From positions 1,116,001-1,180,000 of the forward strand of contig OY762508.1 of the NCBI GenBank assembly GCA_963665975.1: DNA of 64,000 nucleotides, written 5' to 3'. How positions within the stretch are numbered: position 1 is the first letter of the stretch; every line of letters begins with the position of its first letter. Both the position numbers and the translations under genes were made by a program. The DNA is from G963665975 sp963665975 (GTDB lineage: Bacteria > Bacteroidota > Rhodothermia > Rhodothermales > Bin80). Shown piece by piece: positions 46,062 to 55,471 of this stretch. The notes under the pieces were generated by a model. That model was not told the DNA's origin. It was given only the letters and a program-made list of their open reading frames with translations, and made no database searches.

Positions 46062-46628
46062 TTAGGTCGTAACACGTGTAATATAATCTCCGGTATCCGT
46101 ATTGACCCGAATCACATCCCCTTCGTGGATGAATAGCGGAACGTTCACCGTCAGGCCGGTCTCGAGCGTAGCCACTTTGGTGGCTCCGGTTGCCGTATCT
46201 CCCTTCAGGCCGGGGTCCGCTTGTGTGACGCTGAGTTCTACACTCTTGGCGATTTCGGCGCGCAGGGGCTCCTCTGTTTCCGCGTGAAACAGAATGTCGA
46301 TCATCCCTCCCTCTTTTACATACCCGCGCTTTTCAACCTGATGCGGCTGCAGGCAGAGTTGGGTATAATCTTCGGTGTTCATAAAGTGCAACCCGAGCGT
46401 GTCCTCGTAGAGGTACTGATGCTCACGGCGCTCCACGCGGGCTTCGGTGACCTTTTCGCCGGCGCGAAACGTCTTGTCCACTACGCGACCGGTCTTCACG
46501 TTCCTGAGCGTGGTGCGGACAAAGGCGCCACCCTTTCCTGGCTTGACATGCTGAAACTTTACGATTTGCCACAGGTCGTTCCCCCGGCGCATCGTAAAGC
46601 CATTGCGAAAGTTTGTTGTGTCTGCCAT
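46062..46628 (-). CDS. efp: Elongation factor P
   Basis: EF-P relieves ribosome stalling at polyproline. The 188-residue protein has three beta domains; the tip loop KPGKGGAF carries the lysine that is modified in many bacteria. Its start is the ATG at 46628 (MADTTNFRNGFTMRRG); an earlier in-frame start (46709) is not conserved. No EpmA or YmfI-like modifier gene is seen nearby. It leads the efp-accB-accC-gcvH-guaA run on the minus strand. Confidence 0.97.
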   Translation of the reverse strand: MADTTNFRNGFTMRRGNDLWQIVKFQHVKPGKGGAFVRTTLRNVKTGRVVDKTFRAGEKVTEARVERREHQYLYEDTLGLHFMNTEDYTQLCLQPHQVEKRGYVKEGGMIDILFHAETEEPLRAEIAKSVELSVTQADPGLKGDTATGATKVATLETGLTVNVPLFIHEGDVIRVNTDTGDYITRVTT

Positions 46629-47577
46629 ATATCTCGTAACCGGGGTAAGCAACCCGAAATATACCGTATGCCCGTCGATGCTGCAAAACACGGGTCCTAT
46701 CGCATGCACCGGGTAGTCAGGATGTGCACTCGCGGTTGGCTGGAGCTATGCGCTAGGAGCGGGGCAATGTCCTTTACCCATACCGTCCTGATAAAAATCG
46801 AACTCATGCCGCGTGAACCCCACCGCAGCTACACTATTAATGTATGACGGTGTCTCACTCGTTGTTGGCACACAGAGAGATCCGGAACGATTTGACAAAA
46901 AGTGTACTGATTATCCATCGAACGAAGCGTTCCGTCTTGTTGCTGCCTGTGACATGCTTCAGGTACCTGGAGAGTGCGCGGAGCTATACCGGAGCGAATC
47001 TCGGGTTCGGTCTCTTAGTAAAATCTTCCAAGTCATACACACTACATGAACCGGACCCGGAGCCGGGGGACAAGTTCAGGTCCCAGTCTGAAGTAGATTG
47101 CAACATACCTCAATTTCAACGCGCTCGCGCAAGAACAGCAATAATTCAGTCAATTAATTGGGGAGCTTCTTGCAAAATCCCTTTGATCAAAACTTTCTGG
47201 TCACAATTAAGTTACAGAAATAAAGCATAAAAATACGGTATAGTCACAAGTATTATACTATATTTAGAGGTACGCTGGGTGTGTGGAAGCGCATTGGCCT
47301 GCCCGGTCTTGGACCGCCGGAGCCAACATTCCAGCTCCTCTCGTTGTCCGTCGTTGATCTCCGTTACCAAACACTAGATTCGTCTGAAGACAACAAACAG
47401 ACTCTACAATTGGCTCCAATGGGTAAGAATACCTACATCTTTCGAGAACTGTACGAAGTCTGCTTGAGCTCGTAATCCGCAACTGTCCTCTCCCCAAGCG
47501 GGCGCCAGTTCACCCAGGGTCTTCCTCACAGGCAGAAAAAGCCTTCAATTCAAAGGTCTTGCAACAGGCTCCACGGC
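46629..47577. other. Gene-free stretch between efp and the Zorya operon
   Basis: About 950 bp holding the divergent promoters of efp and zorA. Short open frames (for example 46844-47230 and 47281-47475) match nothing I know. Part of it (about 47140-47275) is clearly more AT-rich than the surrounding genes, and an AGTAT-T-ATACT inverted repeat lies at 47249-47259. This fits the edge of an acquired island; I see no integrase or tRNA. Confidence 0.5.
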
Positions 47578-49401
47578 ATGGAATTATCGGAATGGTGGTC
47601 TCGCCTTGCGCCTCTCGCTGAAACGATCATACAGCTTGAGGGTGTTTTCGTCTATTGCGCTCTGATTATTGTCAGCGGGGCCATCTTCTGGCTCCGGCTT
47701 GAGTGGAAGACTTTTAAATTAAAAAAAACAATAAGTAATGCAAGGCAGGAAATCATCAAATTGGATGGCATACATGGTTTCCACAATGGATTTGAGGAAT
47801 ACTCAATAATCGTCCGCGGTATTCCGCAACTCAAGCCGCTGTGGCGCGAGTTTGAAGAGACGCTCGAGCTTCCGAAGCCCGGTGCTGCACCAAAGATTCA
47901 AAACCCCGTCGATGTGTCGCACTTTTTTAACCAGACTACGCTCGTTGAACGCCATATCAACGTCGGATGGTACCAAGGTTTGCCAAATCTGCTAACAGGC
48001 ATGGGTATTCTGGGCACATTTATTGGCTTGACCGCAGGGGTTTTTGTGGCACAGAACGGTCTTGCGTCTGGAAACCCGGAGGTGATGCTTGGATCACTTC
48101 AGCAGCTTCTTGCAGGCGCTGCCCTGGCGTTTTGCACATCGATAACAGGTCTCGGTTGTTCCATGCTATTTCGATCGCGTGAGGCACCCATCTGGAGGAA
48201 CTTGACGAAGACCGTTGACGACTGGGTTGAAGCGATTGATGAACGTCTCGTGCGCGTGACGCCGGAAAGCATTGGACTGGAGCATCTGCAACAGGCCAAA
48301 GAGGCGACAGGCGAACTCAAGACCTTCAACACCGAACTGATTTATGCCCTGGAACAGGCACTGGAAGAAAAAATTGCTTCTCGCATTTCGGAAGGACTCG
48401 ATAGCCTTACTGCTGTCGTGCAAGACCTAAGAAGTGATCGCCAGACAGATGCGAACAAAATGGTCTCGCACGCCATCGGGGAATTGTCCGAATCACTCAA
48501 GGGGCAGACTGAATCACAATTCAAGGAAATGGCTACAGTGATCAGTTCTCTGAACCAGACCCTTAGGCAATCGACGGAGAACCTGAGTAGCTCGCAGTCC
48601 AATATGCAGGCTGTCCTGGACAATGTCCTTCAGACCACCTCCAGGGCCATGGAGAATCGTACTTCGGCTATGACGGAAGCGATGCTGCAGTCCATGAATG
48701 AGATGCGTCAGACCGTAGCTGACTCCGTCCGGACGCAAGCCGAACATATAGCCACAACGACCAACGTGATTGCGGACCAGCTTGGAAGCAGGGTCGCGCA
48801 GGTTGCCGAAGAGCTGTCGCAGGCCGGCGTCAATGCCGCGCTCGAGGTCTCGCAGTCGACCGGGAGCTTGCGAGTCGCCGCCGAAAGCCTGTCAGTTGCC
48901 GCAGAGCGCTCGAAGGCAATGCTGTCCGGCATGACTTCCTTTACGGATCAACTCAACCAGCTTCGCAGCACCATTCTCTCTGCCCAGCGCCAAATCCTCG
49001 AAGTATCCACACCCTTGCAGGAAGCTGCGCTTACGATTCGGGAATCATCCGCGGCCAGTACCAGATCCGTGGAAATAACGCAAGAGCTCGCCGGCAACAT
49101 GGCCGCAGCCGTGGAGTCACTCTCAGAACGCCAGGACCGAATTGCGGACGTGTGGCGCCAGTATAAGGACAGATTCGAGGGGATAGACCAAGCGCTTGCA
49201 ACAACGTTTAGCCAACTGGATGAGGGGCTAACGAAGTACTGTGACCAAGTGACGCGCTTTGTCACGGAACTGGATAATACTACCGCAAAAACGGTAGGCC
49301 AGTTGGCTGGTGCTAACAGCGAACTAAACCAGTCAATCGAGGATCTTACCGACGCGCTCAGCAACGGAAACACATGGCAGGGTCCAGCAAAAAATCGCTG
49401 A
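47578..49401 (+). CDS. zorA: Zorya anti-phage protein ZorA (MotA/ExbB-like with long coiled-coil tail)
   Basis: ZorA is the membrane motor subunit of Zorya. The 607-residue product has three clear hydrophobic segments (about 22-42, 137-158, 175-197). GMGILGTFIGLTAGVFVAQ matches the MotA/TolQ/ExbB pore helix. The region from ~220 to 600 is predicted alpha-helical coiled coil rich in Gln, Ser and Glu, the long cytoplasmic tail described for ZorA, which signals to the effectors. It is the first gene of the four-gene operon and overlaps zorB by 28 bases. The operon is on the plus strand amid minus-strand core genes, as expected for an inserted defence cassette. Confidence 0.9.
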   Translation: MELSEWWSRLAPLAETIIQLEGVFVYCALIIVSGAIFWLRLEWKTFKLKKTISNARQEIIKLDGIHGFHNGFEEYSIIVRGIPQLKPLWREFEETLELPKPGAAPKIQNPVDVSHFFNQTTLVERHINVGWYQGLPNLLTGMGILGTFIGLTAGVFVAQNGLASGNPEVMLGSLQQLLAGAALAFCTSITGLGCSMLFRSREAPIWRNLTKTVDDWVEAIDERLVRVTPESIGLEHLQQAKEATGELKTFNTELIYALEQALEEKIASRISEGLDSLTAVVQDLRSDRQTDANKMVSHAIGELSESLKGQTESQFKEMATVISSLNQTLRQSTENLSSSQSNMQAVLDNVLQTTSRAMENRTSAMTEAMLQSMNEMRQTVADSVRTQAEHIATTTNVIADQLGSRVAQVAEELSQAGVNAALEVSQSTGSLRVAAESLSVAAERSKAMLSGMTSFTDQLNQLRSTILSAQRQILEVSTPLQEAALTIRESSAASTRSVEITQELAGNMAAAVESLSERQDRIADVWRQYKDRFEGIDQALATTFSQLDEGLTKYCDQVTRFVTELDNTTAKTVGQLAGANSELNQSIEDLTDALSNGNTWQGPAKNR

Positions 49402-50225
49402 CAACCGCACCAATGGGGCAAGGATACCTAGCGACCGTCAGTGATCTCATTTCGGCGTTGCTTTTTGTATTCATCATCCTGCTTGCTGTGTTTGCGTACC
49501 AATTGACCAACGCGGCCAGTGAACTCGCTTCAGCGGGCGCACAGCGAAACCGAATGCTTGATGAAATATCAAGTCGACTGGAGGACGCCGGGATTGTTGT
49601 TGAAGTGCTCTATGATCAAGGCATATTGCGACTGTCAAATAACGCCGTCAATTTTCCGTCGGGAAGCGAGATCCCGGTCCAGGAGCATCATGCCAATGTT
49701 GGTTTGCTAGCCGGAGCGCTGGCGGAAGTTGTTCCGTGCTATGTTAGCGCACACCGGACGCATACCCATCCCGCTAACGTCCCCCGCGAGCAGGACAATG
49801 CCTTGACCATTGACTATTGTCGTCCGCCGGAACATCGAGAGACGCCTGACTGCCGGCCATCTCCAGCGGCGTGGCGGCTCGAAACGCTGTTGATTGAAGG
49901 GCACACGGATGCAGTGCCCGTAGCGAGTGGACGTCGTTTCCTGGATAATCTGGAGCTTTCATCCATGCGAGCCGCAACGGTTCATCGAATGATCGCCGAT
50001 TGCGAACCGAACATTGCCGGCCTCTTGAACTCTGAGCACTATCCGGTCCTGAGCACCAGCGGCTATGGCCACACACGTCCCGCCACGCTGGACCCTGCAT
50101 TGGACAGCAAAAACCGCCGCATTGATCTGCGGTTTCTGCTTGAACCTCCAAAGACTTCATTGGACACAAAAGGACCCGCAATTCAAACGGATTTGCGCGA
50201 ACGACTGGAACGTGACAGACCATGA
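49374..50225 (+). CDS. zorB: Zorya anti-phage protein ZorB (MotB/OmpA-like)
   Basis: The 283-residue protein has one membrane helix (about 22-43, VSDLISALLFVFIILLAVF) with a proton-binding-type aspartate, Asp24, at its start, as in MotB. A periplasmic OmpA-like peptidoglycan-binding domain follows (about 95-258) with LLIEGHTDAVPV and NRRIDLRF. Cysteines at 122, 149 and 160 could form disulfides in a loop insert. ZorB anchors the ZorA5B2 motor to the cell wall. Its ATG lies inside the end of zorA, and its stop overlaps the zorC start (ATGA). Confidence 0.92.
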   Translation: MAGSSKKSLTTAPMGQGYLATVSDLISALLFVFIILLAVFAYQLTNAASELASAGAQRNRMLDEISSRLEDAGIVVEVLYDQGILRLSNNAVNFPSGSEIPVQEHHANVGLLAGALAEVVPCYVSAHRTHTHPANVPREQDNALTIDYCRPPEHRETPDCRPSPAAWRLETLLIEGHTDAVPVASGRRFLDNLELSSMRAATVHRMIADCEPNIAGLLNSEHYPVLSTSGYGHTRPATLDPALDSKNRRIDLRFLLEPPKTSLDTKGPAIQTDLRERLERDRP

Positions 50226-51661
50226 TTTCCGGCGACCTGAAGTCCTGCCTGGCGGACTGGACCGGACCTCCAGAGGCACCAGCCCATTTCGAGCCAAGAC
50301 GTACCCGAAGAGCTTCGCGGCGTGTGGCGAGACAACTCGGTGGCATCGCAGCCATGGCGCCTGCCACCTTCGAGCTTGATTCATTACACCGGTCCGTTGC
50401 CCACGCGTGGCAACAAGACCACTCCCTGGAAAGCCTGAGTCGGCGAACGCTGCGCAGGGTGCCGTGGGTCTTTTTCTACCCTTATGCCAACGCTTCGGCA
50501 AATGCATCCTGGCTGGGAGCTGATCCGGGGCTCGTCTCCGCGTACGGTCGGTGGCTGACCCAACATAACCATTCCAGTGCCGCGAGAGTGCTATTGCATG
50601 TGTTTCTCCGCTACTACCCTGCCAGAATATCCTCGTTCACTTCTCTTCGTGCGATTCTGGAGTCGATTTTTATGCGAAATGATTCCGAGCGACGAAGGTC
50701 GCTCCGGCTATGGAGCGAGCGTTGTCAGGAGTTTCAACTGCTGGCGGACGATGGAGCGCAGTCGTTCGCTCGGCAGTTGGTGGACTCGGAACAGGCGTGT
50801 GATGAATTCCTGGATCGCGCCGGTTTCACGGAGCAACTGGCTTCCTGCGCGTTTCTGAAAATCGGAATCATGCGCTACCTGAAAGAGGTCCGGTCCTTGC
50901 TTGAAAAGAAAACTCTTGACGCCCGTGCTGTCGACCGGGTATTGATCCTACTAACTATTGGATCGAAGTTGCGCTTCGAAGATCTTGCTGTTCGAAAGTC
51001 CATTGCCGCCAACCTGCTTGGTCCCTTTGTTCAGGTTGAAGCGGCAAATCCGATCCAGTTCCGACTGAAACGTTTCTTCTCGCAGTATTACGGGGATCCA
51101 CGACTCCCCTCCGGCAAGGGCAACTGGTTCGGCATCTCTCGGGATGCGCGAAGTGTGGTGATGAGATGGTTTATCAAGGACACACTGGATGCATTCTTCC
51201 GCCTCATAAAAGAAACCGCACTAGACCGCCACTGGCGGTACCGTGAAGCCTTTTGGCGTGCTTTGCTCAACCAGGGGTACATTCTTGATGCCTGGTTTGC
51301 TCTGGGATCTCGTGCCCAGCATCTATCGAAATTGCAAAGCGATACTTACGGATTGCTTCATGGTGGAAGCCGTGATCAGTCTGCGTTATTGATTAGCCTG
51401 GATGGGGTGACTGTTGTGGAGTGGAGTCACAATGGTGCTTGTCGTTTTTGGCTTACACGTAATCGGGCAGCCCCGAAACTGCACGAAGCCGAATATCGAA
51501 AGTATGATCTCATGGACTCACCGGATTGGTACCAGAATCATCATGGCAGCGATCGTGGCTGGTGGCAGGACAAGATTGCAGATTGGTTGAATTACCAAGT
51601 CGGAATTCGACTTAGTCGACGTGACTATTATCCAAGAAAGTTGCGATCAAAAAGATCTTGA
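50222..51661 (+). CDS. zorC: Zorya type I protein ZorC (EH_Signature domain)
   Basis: The 479-residue cytosolic protein has few recognisable sub-domains. The C-terminal EH_Signature hallmark is seen as GVTVVEWSHNGACRFW, with conserved Glu400 and His403. ZorC marks type I Zorya; it is reported to bind DNA and is needed with ZorD for defence. The N-terminus is basic (RRTRRASRRVAR). It overlaps zorB by 4 bases. Confidence 0.87.
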   Translation: MISGDLKSCLADWTGPPEAPAHFEPRRTRRASRRVARQLGGIAAMAPATFELDSLHRSVAHAWQQDHSLESLSRRTLRRVPWVFFYPYANASANASWLGADPGLVSAYGRWLTQHNHSSAARVLLHVFLRYYPARISSFTSLRAILESIFMRNDSERRRSLRLWSERCQEFQLLADDGAQSFARQLVDSEQACDEFLDRAGFTEQLASCAFLKIGIMRYLKEVRSLLEKKTLDARAVDRVLILLTIGSKLRFEDLAVRKSIAANLLGPFVQVEAANPIQFRLKRFFSQYYGDPRLPSGKGNWFGISRDARSVVMRWFIKDTLDAFFRLIKETALDRHWRYREAFWRALLNQGYILDAWFALGSRAQHLSKLQSDTYGLLHGGSRDQSALLISLDGVTVVEWSHNGACRFWLTRNRAAPKLHEAEYRKYDLMDSPDWYQNHHGSDRGWWQDKIADWLNYQVGIRLSRRDYYPRKLRSKRS

Positions 51662-51696
51662 TTGCAACTTCGCACGTACGCAAGACCAACAGCACC

Positions 51697-54564
51697 ATGC
51701 ATTTTCGGTTTGATCTGTTGCCAGAAGGATTACGCGTTTGCTTGCCTGCTACGCCTTTGGTGGCAGTGACCGAATGGACCGCCTTATCGACTTGTCCTGC
51801 CGGAGCCGGGGTGCTGATCAGGCTCAGGGATGAGGGCGAGGCAGAAGAAGTGCACGATGGTCAATGCCTCGTCGTGCAATGGAAGAGCGTAGCCCGGTTG
51901 ACTCCTGAAGAGTTGCGGCTGCTGCACCTTCCTGATCCGGCGCCTTTCAGCATCGAAATTGCATCCAGCGGCGCATTGCATCATGATGATTTTGAAATCC
52001 ATTGGGGGTTTGTGCATCAGGGACGAAGAATTGTAGGCGCGCGGCGCATCGGGGCATGGCTTACCGTCGCGAAGCAAAACCATGTCTTGCAAGATCCACA
52101 GTTCTCCATTCTGGAGGCAGTCGACGATTTCGACGAAACAAGATCAGGCAACCTTGAAACCCGCATGCTGGCATGGGGGCAGATTGCCAGGATGCTACCT
52201 GACGACTCCATCGTGGATGACCATCTGCGGAAAACACGTATCGCGGTAGCCTCGAGCTTCGAAATTCATCCTTTTCTTAATTCTGACAATGTGCCCGATT
52301 TTGATCCGATCATTGGCAATTTTGAAACACAATGCGATGAAACAGGGGAGCAGATCAGGAAATTTGCCAGTGTTCTGCCAGCAGCGCGACACGAGGCCTT
52401 TGCAAAACGATTCCGGGGGTTGGCCGGAGTAAAGCATCGTTATGCGGTCGGAAATGGCTTCTATGTTGTGTTAACGCCAAACCTTTGTACGGCCTTGCGC
52501 GCCGTGAAGCGTGCGCAGGCCGGCAGTACGATTGAACGCAAGAGGTTTTTGCAAAACGTGTCGGGTTATATCCGTGGCGCGCTGGATGAGGCAGCCACAG
52601 AGGATGTAACCGTGGACAGTGTGTTTAGTGATGCCGAGTTGAGTGACCGGGTAAAGGGTGTTGGAATCTGGACCGAAAAAGTGTTGCCATGGCTACAGCG
52701 GGCGGGGCAGTCGTGGCTACCTCCTAGCGCCATAGGGCTTCAGGTCGGGAACCGCACCCTTGAGTTGGAAGGAGAGGAAGTGTACTTGCTACTGGAGCGT
52801 GTACAAGAGGCGTTGGACCATGGATCCGATTCGATCGAAACCGATAACGGGATCACTATCCCGGCGGACGAAGAAACGGTCCGTGCGCTGACAACGCTGG
52901 TGCGCGAATTGCAATCCGGCTCTTCACCAAGCCACAGTTCCGACAATGAAGACAACAGACGAGAAAAAGAAGCACCGCAGGTCCTGCAAATCATCGACAA
53001 TATTGAAGACTTGGGGTTTCGCAGTGACAAGAGTCCTCGTACTCCGAGTTTGCCGATCGAGCCATTGAACGTATCGAGCATCCCCCTGCCCCACCAGTAT
53101 GAATGTCTGCACTGGCTGCAAGAGCACTGGGACAGTGGCAGCAGCGGCGTGTTATTGGCCGATGACATGGGGCTCGGAAAGACTTTTGAAGCCTTGATCT
53201 TTTTGACCTGCATTCAGACGCACGCCGAAGCTGCTGGCTTCATACATCGTCCCGTACTGATTGTGGCACCGACTGGCTTACTGCGGAATTGGCTGGCCGA
53301 GCAGGAACTCCACCTTGCTGCGGATGGACTCGGGAAAATTCTCGAAGTGCATGGACCGGGGCTCAAGAAATTACGCACTGAACATGCCGAAGCAGGCAAC
53401 GAACTTGATCAGGAAGCCGGATTGCCCAAACTTGATACGGAGGCCCTGGCGCGAGCGGACTGTGTATTGACGACATACGAGACGCTGCGTGACTACCAGC
53501 ACAGTTTCGGGCGAATCCGATGGAGAGTGGGAGTATTCGATGAATCCCAAAAATTCAAGAATCCCGCAGCGCGGCTGACGGACGCAGTATTGGCCATGAA
53601 CATCGAATTCACCGTGCTCCTGACGGGAACCCCTGTAGAAAACCGGCCTGCTGATATCTGGTCCATGCTGGATCGCATAGAACCAGGCCGATTCGGCACA
53701 CTGAAGGAATTTAGCAAGCAATACGAAGAAAACGATGGAGCGCTTCAGGGACTGCATACTAGATTGACACAGTCGGGACCGTCAGTAGCTCCGGCACTAA
53801 TGCTTCGCCGGTTAAAAGAGGACCATGTGCAAGGGTTGCCCAAAAAACATGTGCATCCGATCAAGGTGATGATGTCCCAAGTCCAGGCGGATGCCTATAC
53901 GACAACGGTGCGCAAAGGGCGCCTTGGAGCGACCCCTATGCTGCAAACACTCCAAAAACTTCGGCGAGTATCGCTCTGCCCGTATCCACCAACCAGGATC
54001 GATGATATAGAAATGTCAGCCCGGCTTGCGGAGACGGTTGAAATCCTAAAGAAGATCGCCCGTCGCGGGGAAAAGGCGCTGCTGTTTGTGGAGTTTCTGG
54101 ATATACAGGATTTTCTTATTGTTGCGCTTAGAAGACTGTTTGATTTGGAGGAAGACATTCTTGTCATTAACGGTACGGTGACGGGGCGAATACGCAAGGC
54201 GCGGGTGGACACGTTTCAACAAAGACCAGGCTTTGATGTAATGATCCTGTCACCGAGGGCTGGAGGCGTCGGTCTGACACTGACGGCGGCTAATCACGTA
54301 ATACACCTTTCACGATGGTGGAATCCGGCCGTGGAAGATCAGTGTACGGATCGCGTATATCGCATTGGCCAACCGAAGCCGGTGCATGTGTATCTGCCGC
54401 TGGCTTTCCACCCTGCCTTTAAAGAATACAGCTTCGATTTGCGGCTGAACCACCTAATGGAGAGAAAACGATCCCGAAATCGTCAGGTGCTGGCCCCTTC
54501 CAATTTTACCGCCACCAATCTCCAGGATCTTTACCGTAACACTTTGGAAGTCATACAGGATTAA
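51697..54564 (+). CDS. zorD: Zorya effector ZorD (SNF2-family helicase)
   Basis: From the ATG at 51697 the product has 955 residues; a TTG at 51658 would overlap zorC by 4 bases and is the alternative. The first ~450 residues are not recognised. The SNF2 ATPase follows: Walker A DDMGLGKT (about 489-496), motif II DESQ (about 615, where DEAH is usual), and the C-terminal helicase lobe with RAGGVGLTLTAANHVIHLS and DRVYRIGQ (about 853-891). ZorD is the DNA-attacking effector of type I Zorya. The protein ends ~50 residues past the helicase lobe, so any nuclease part is not at the C-terminus. Confidence 0.9.
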   Translation: MHFRFDLLPEGLRVCLPATPLVAVTEWTALSTCPAGAGVLIRLRDEGEAEEVHDGQCLVVQWKSVARLTPEELRLLHLPDPAPFSIEIASSGALHHDDFEIHWGFVHQGRRIVGARRIGAWLTVAKQNHVLQDPQFSILEAVDDFDETRSGNLETRMLAWGQIARMLPDDSIVDDHLRKTRIAVASSFEIHPFLNSDNVPDFDPIIGNFETQCDETGEQIRKFASVLPAARHEAFAKRFRGLAGVKHRYAVGNGFYVVLTPNLCTALRAVKRAQAGSTIERKRFLQNVSGYIRGALDEAATEDVTVDSVFSDAELSDRVKGVGIWTEKVLPWLQRAGQSWLPPSAIGLQVGNRTLELEGEEVYLLLERVQEALDHGSDSIETDNGITIPADEETVRALTTLVRELQSGSSPSHSSDNEDNRREKEAPQVLQIIDNIEDLGFRSDKSPRTPSLPIEPLNVSSIPLPHQYECLHWLQEHWDSGSSGVLLADDMGLGKTFEALIFLTCIQTHAEAAGFIHRPVLIVAPTGLLRNWLAEQELHLAADGLGKILEVHGPGLKKLRTEHAEAGNELDQEAGLPKLDTEALARADCVLTTYETLRDYQHSFGRIRWRVGVFDESQKFKNPAARLTDAVLAMNIEFTVLLTGTPVENRPADIWSMLDRIEPGRFGTLKEFSKQYEENDGALQGLHTRLTQSGPSVAPALMLRRLKEDHVQGLPKKHVHPIKVMMSQVQADAYTTTVRKGRLGATPMLQTLQKLRRVSLCPYPPTRIDDIEMSARLAETVEILKKIARRGEKALLFVEFLDIQDFLIVALRRLFDLEEDILVINGTVTGRIRKARVDTFQQRPGFDVMILSPRAGGVGLTLTAANHVIHLSRWWNPAVEDQCTDRVYRIGQPKPVHVYLPLAFHPAFKEYSFDLRLNHLMERKRSRNRQVLAPSNFTATNLQDLYRNTLEVIQD

Positions 54565-54620
54565 TCAGCTGGGGTCCGGTATTGTTCATCGGCGCGGGGC
54601 TGCAGGGCAGATCATTAAGG

Positions 54621-55385
54621 TTACCGGTAAGGTTTGTCTCCCCCCAGCAATGCCATAAGATCCGGCACGCGAAGCGACCCGCGGTATTGGAACGGCTCGC
54701 CGTATGTCGCGCCGATCGGGTATCCATAGGCACGGGCTCGCGCCTCAATCCATGCAAAAAAGTCCGGGTTAGATACAAAAGTGTCCGGCTCGTCCTCCTC
54801 AGGCTTGTAACCCGGGTTAAAGAACTGCGACCGGAACTCCCGCATGGCGCGCATGCGGGTATCCCACGTTTCGGTTACATCCACCACAAAGGAAGGCTCA
54901 AACGGGAGCACCTCCGAATAGTGCAGGATATGATGCGGCCGCCACGGATCCTGCGGGGCGCCATCGGTTTCTGTCGTTTCGATCTTGCGCAGGCCACTAT
55001 AATAGCAGGCATCCAGCGTCAGGCGCGCCGCCCTGGTGTGATCGGGATGGCGGCACTCCAACGGGTGCGCCAGCACAATATGCGGGCGATAGCTGCGCAG
55101 CACGCGAATGACCTCAAGCCGGTTTTCGGGGGTGTCTGCGATATTGCCGTCCGCGATACCCAGGTTCATCCGAACGGTCAGCCCCAGCACGCGTCCTGCA
55201 GCCAGAGCTTCCCGCTTGCGCCCCTCCGGCGACCCTCGAGAGCCCAGTTCGCCATTCGTCAAGTCCGCGATGCCGACCCGATATCCCTGGCGCGAGAGCA
55301 GGCACACGGTGCCGCCTGCGTTCAACTCCACATCATCCGGGTGTGCTGCAATCGCCAGGACATCCAGTGAGTTGCCGTTCACCAT
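54621..55385 (-). CDS. bshB1: Bacillithiol biosynthesis deacetylase BshB1 (LmbE/PIG-L family)
   Basis: BshB1 removes the acetyl group from GlcNAc-malate in bacillithiol synthesis. The 254-residue product has the LmbE zinc motif AAHPDDVELNAGGT at the N-terminus, the third ligand in CRHPDHTRA, and the BshB1-typical end (PIGATYGEPFQYRGSL). The ATG at 55385 (MVNGNSLDVLAIAAHPDD) was chosen over 55451. bshA and bshC are not in the window. It is convergent with zorD (56 bp) and 86 bp downstream of leuS. Confidence 0.92.
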   Translation of the reverse strand: MVNGNSLDVLAIAAHPDDVELNAGGTVCLLSRQGYRVGIADLTNGELGSRGSPEGRKREALAAGRVLGLTVRMNLGIADGNIADTPENRLEVIRVLRSYRPHIVLAHPLECRHPDHTRAARLTLDACYYSGLRKIETTETDGAPQDPWRPHHILHYSEVLPFEPSFVVDVTETWDTRMRAMREFRSQFFNPGYKPEEDEPDTFVSNPDFFAWIEARARAYGYPIGATYGEPFQYRGSLRVPDLMALLGGDKPYR

Positions 55386-55471
55386 TATTGTCTTGGTTTG
55401 AGGATTCCGCCTGACGCGGCGCCATTTCCGTAAGGTACTCACCCTGCGCAATGTCTGGCGCAGAGCGCCTG

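Noticed and set aside
46813..47475. Several short plus-strand open frames before zorA
   Set aside because: No family similarity, poor starts, and composition like non-coding sequence. An additional Zorya gene is not supported.
47578..54564. Type II Zorya (ZorABE)
   Set aside because: No HNH-type ZorE is present; the EH_Signature and SNF2 genes define type I.
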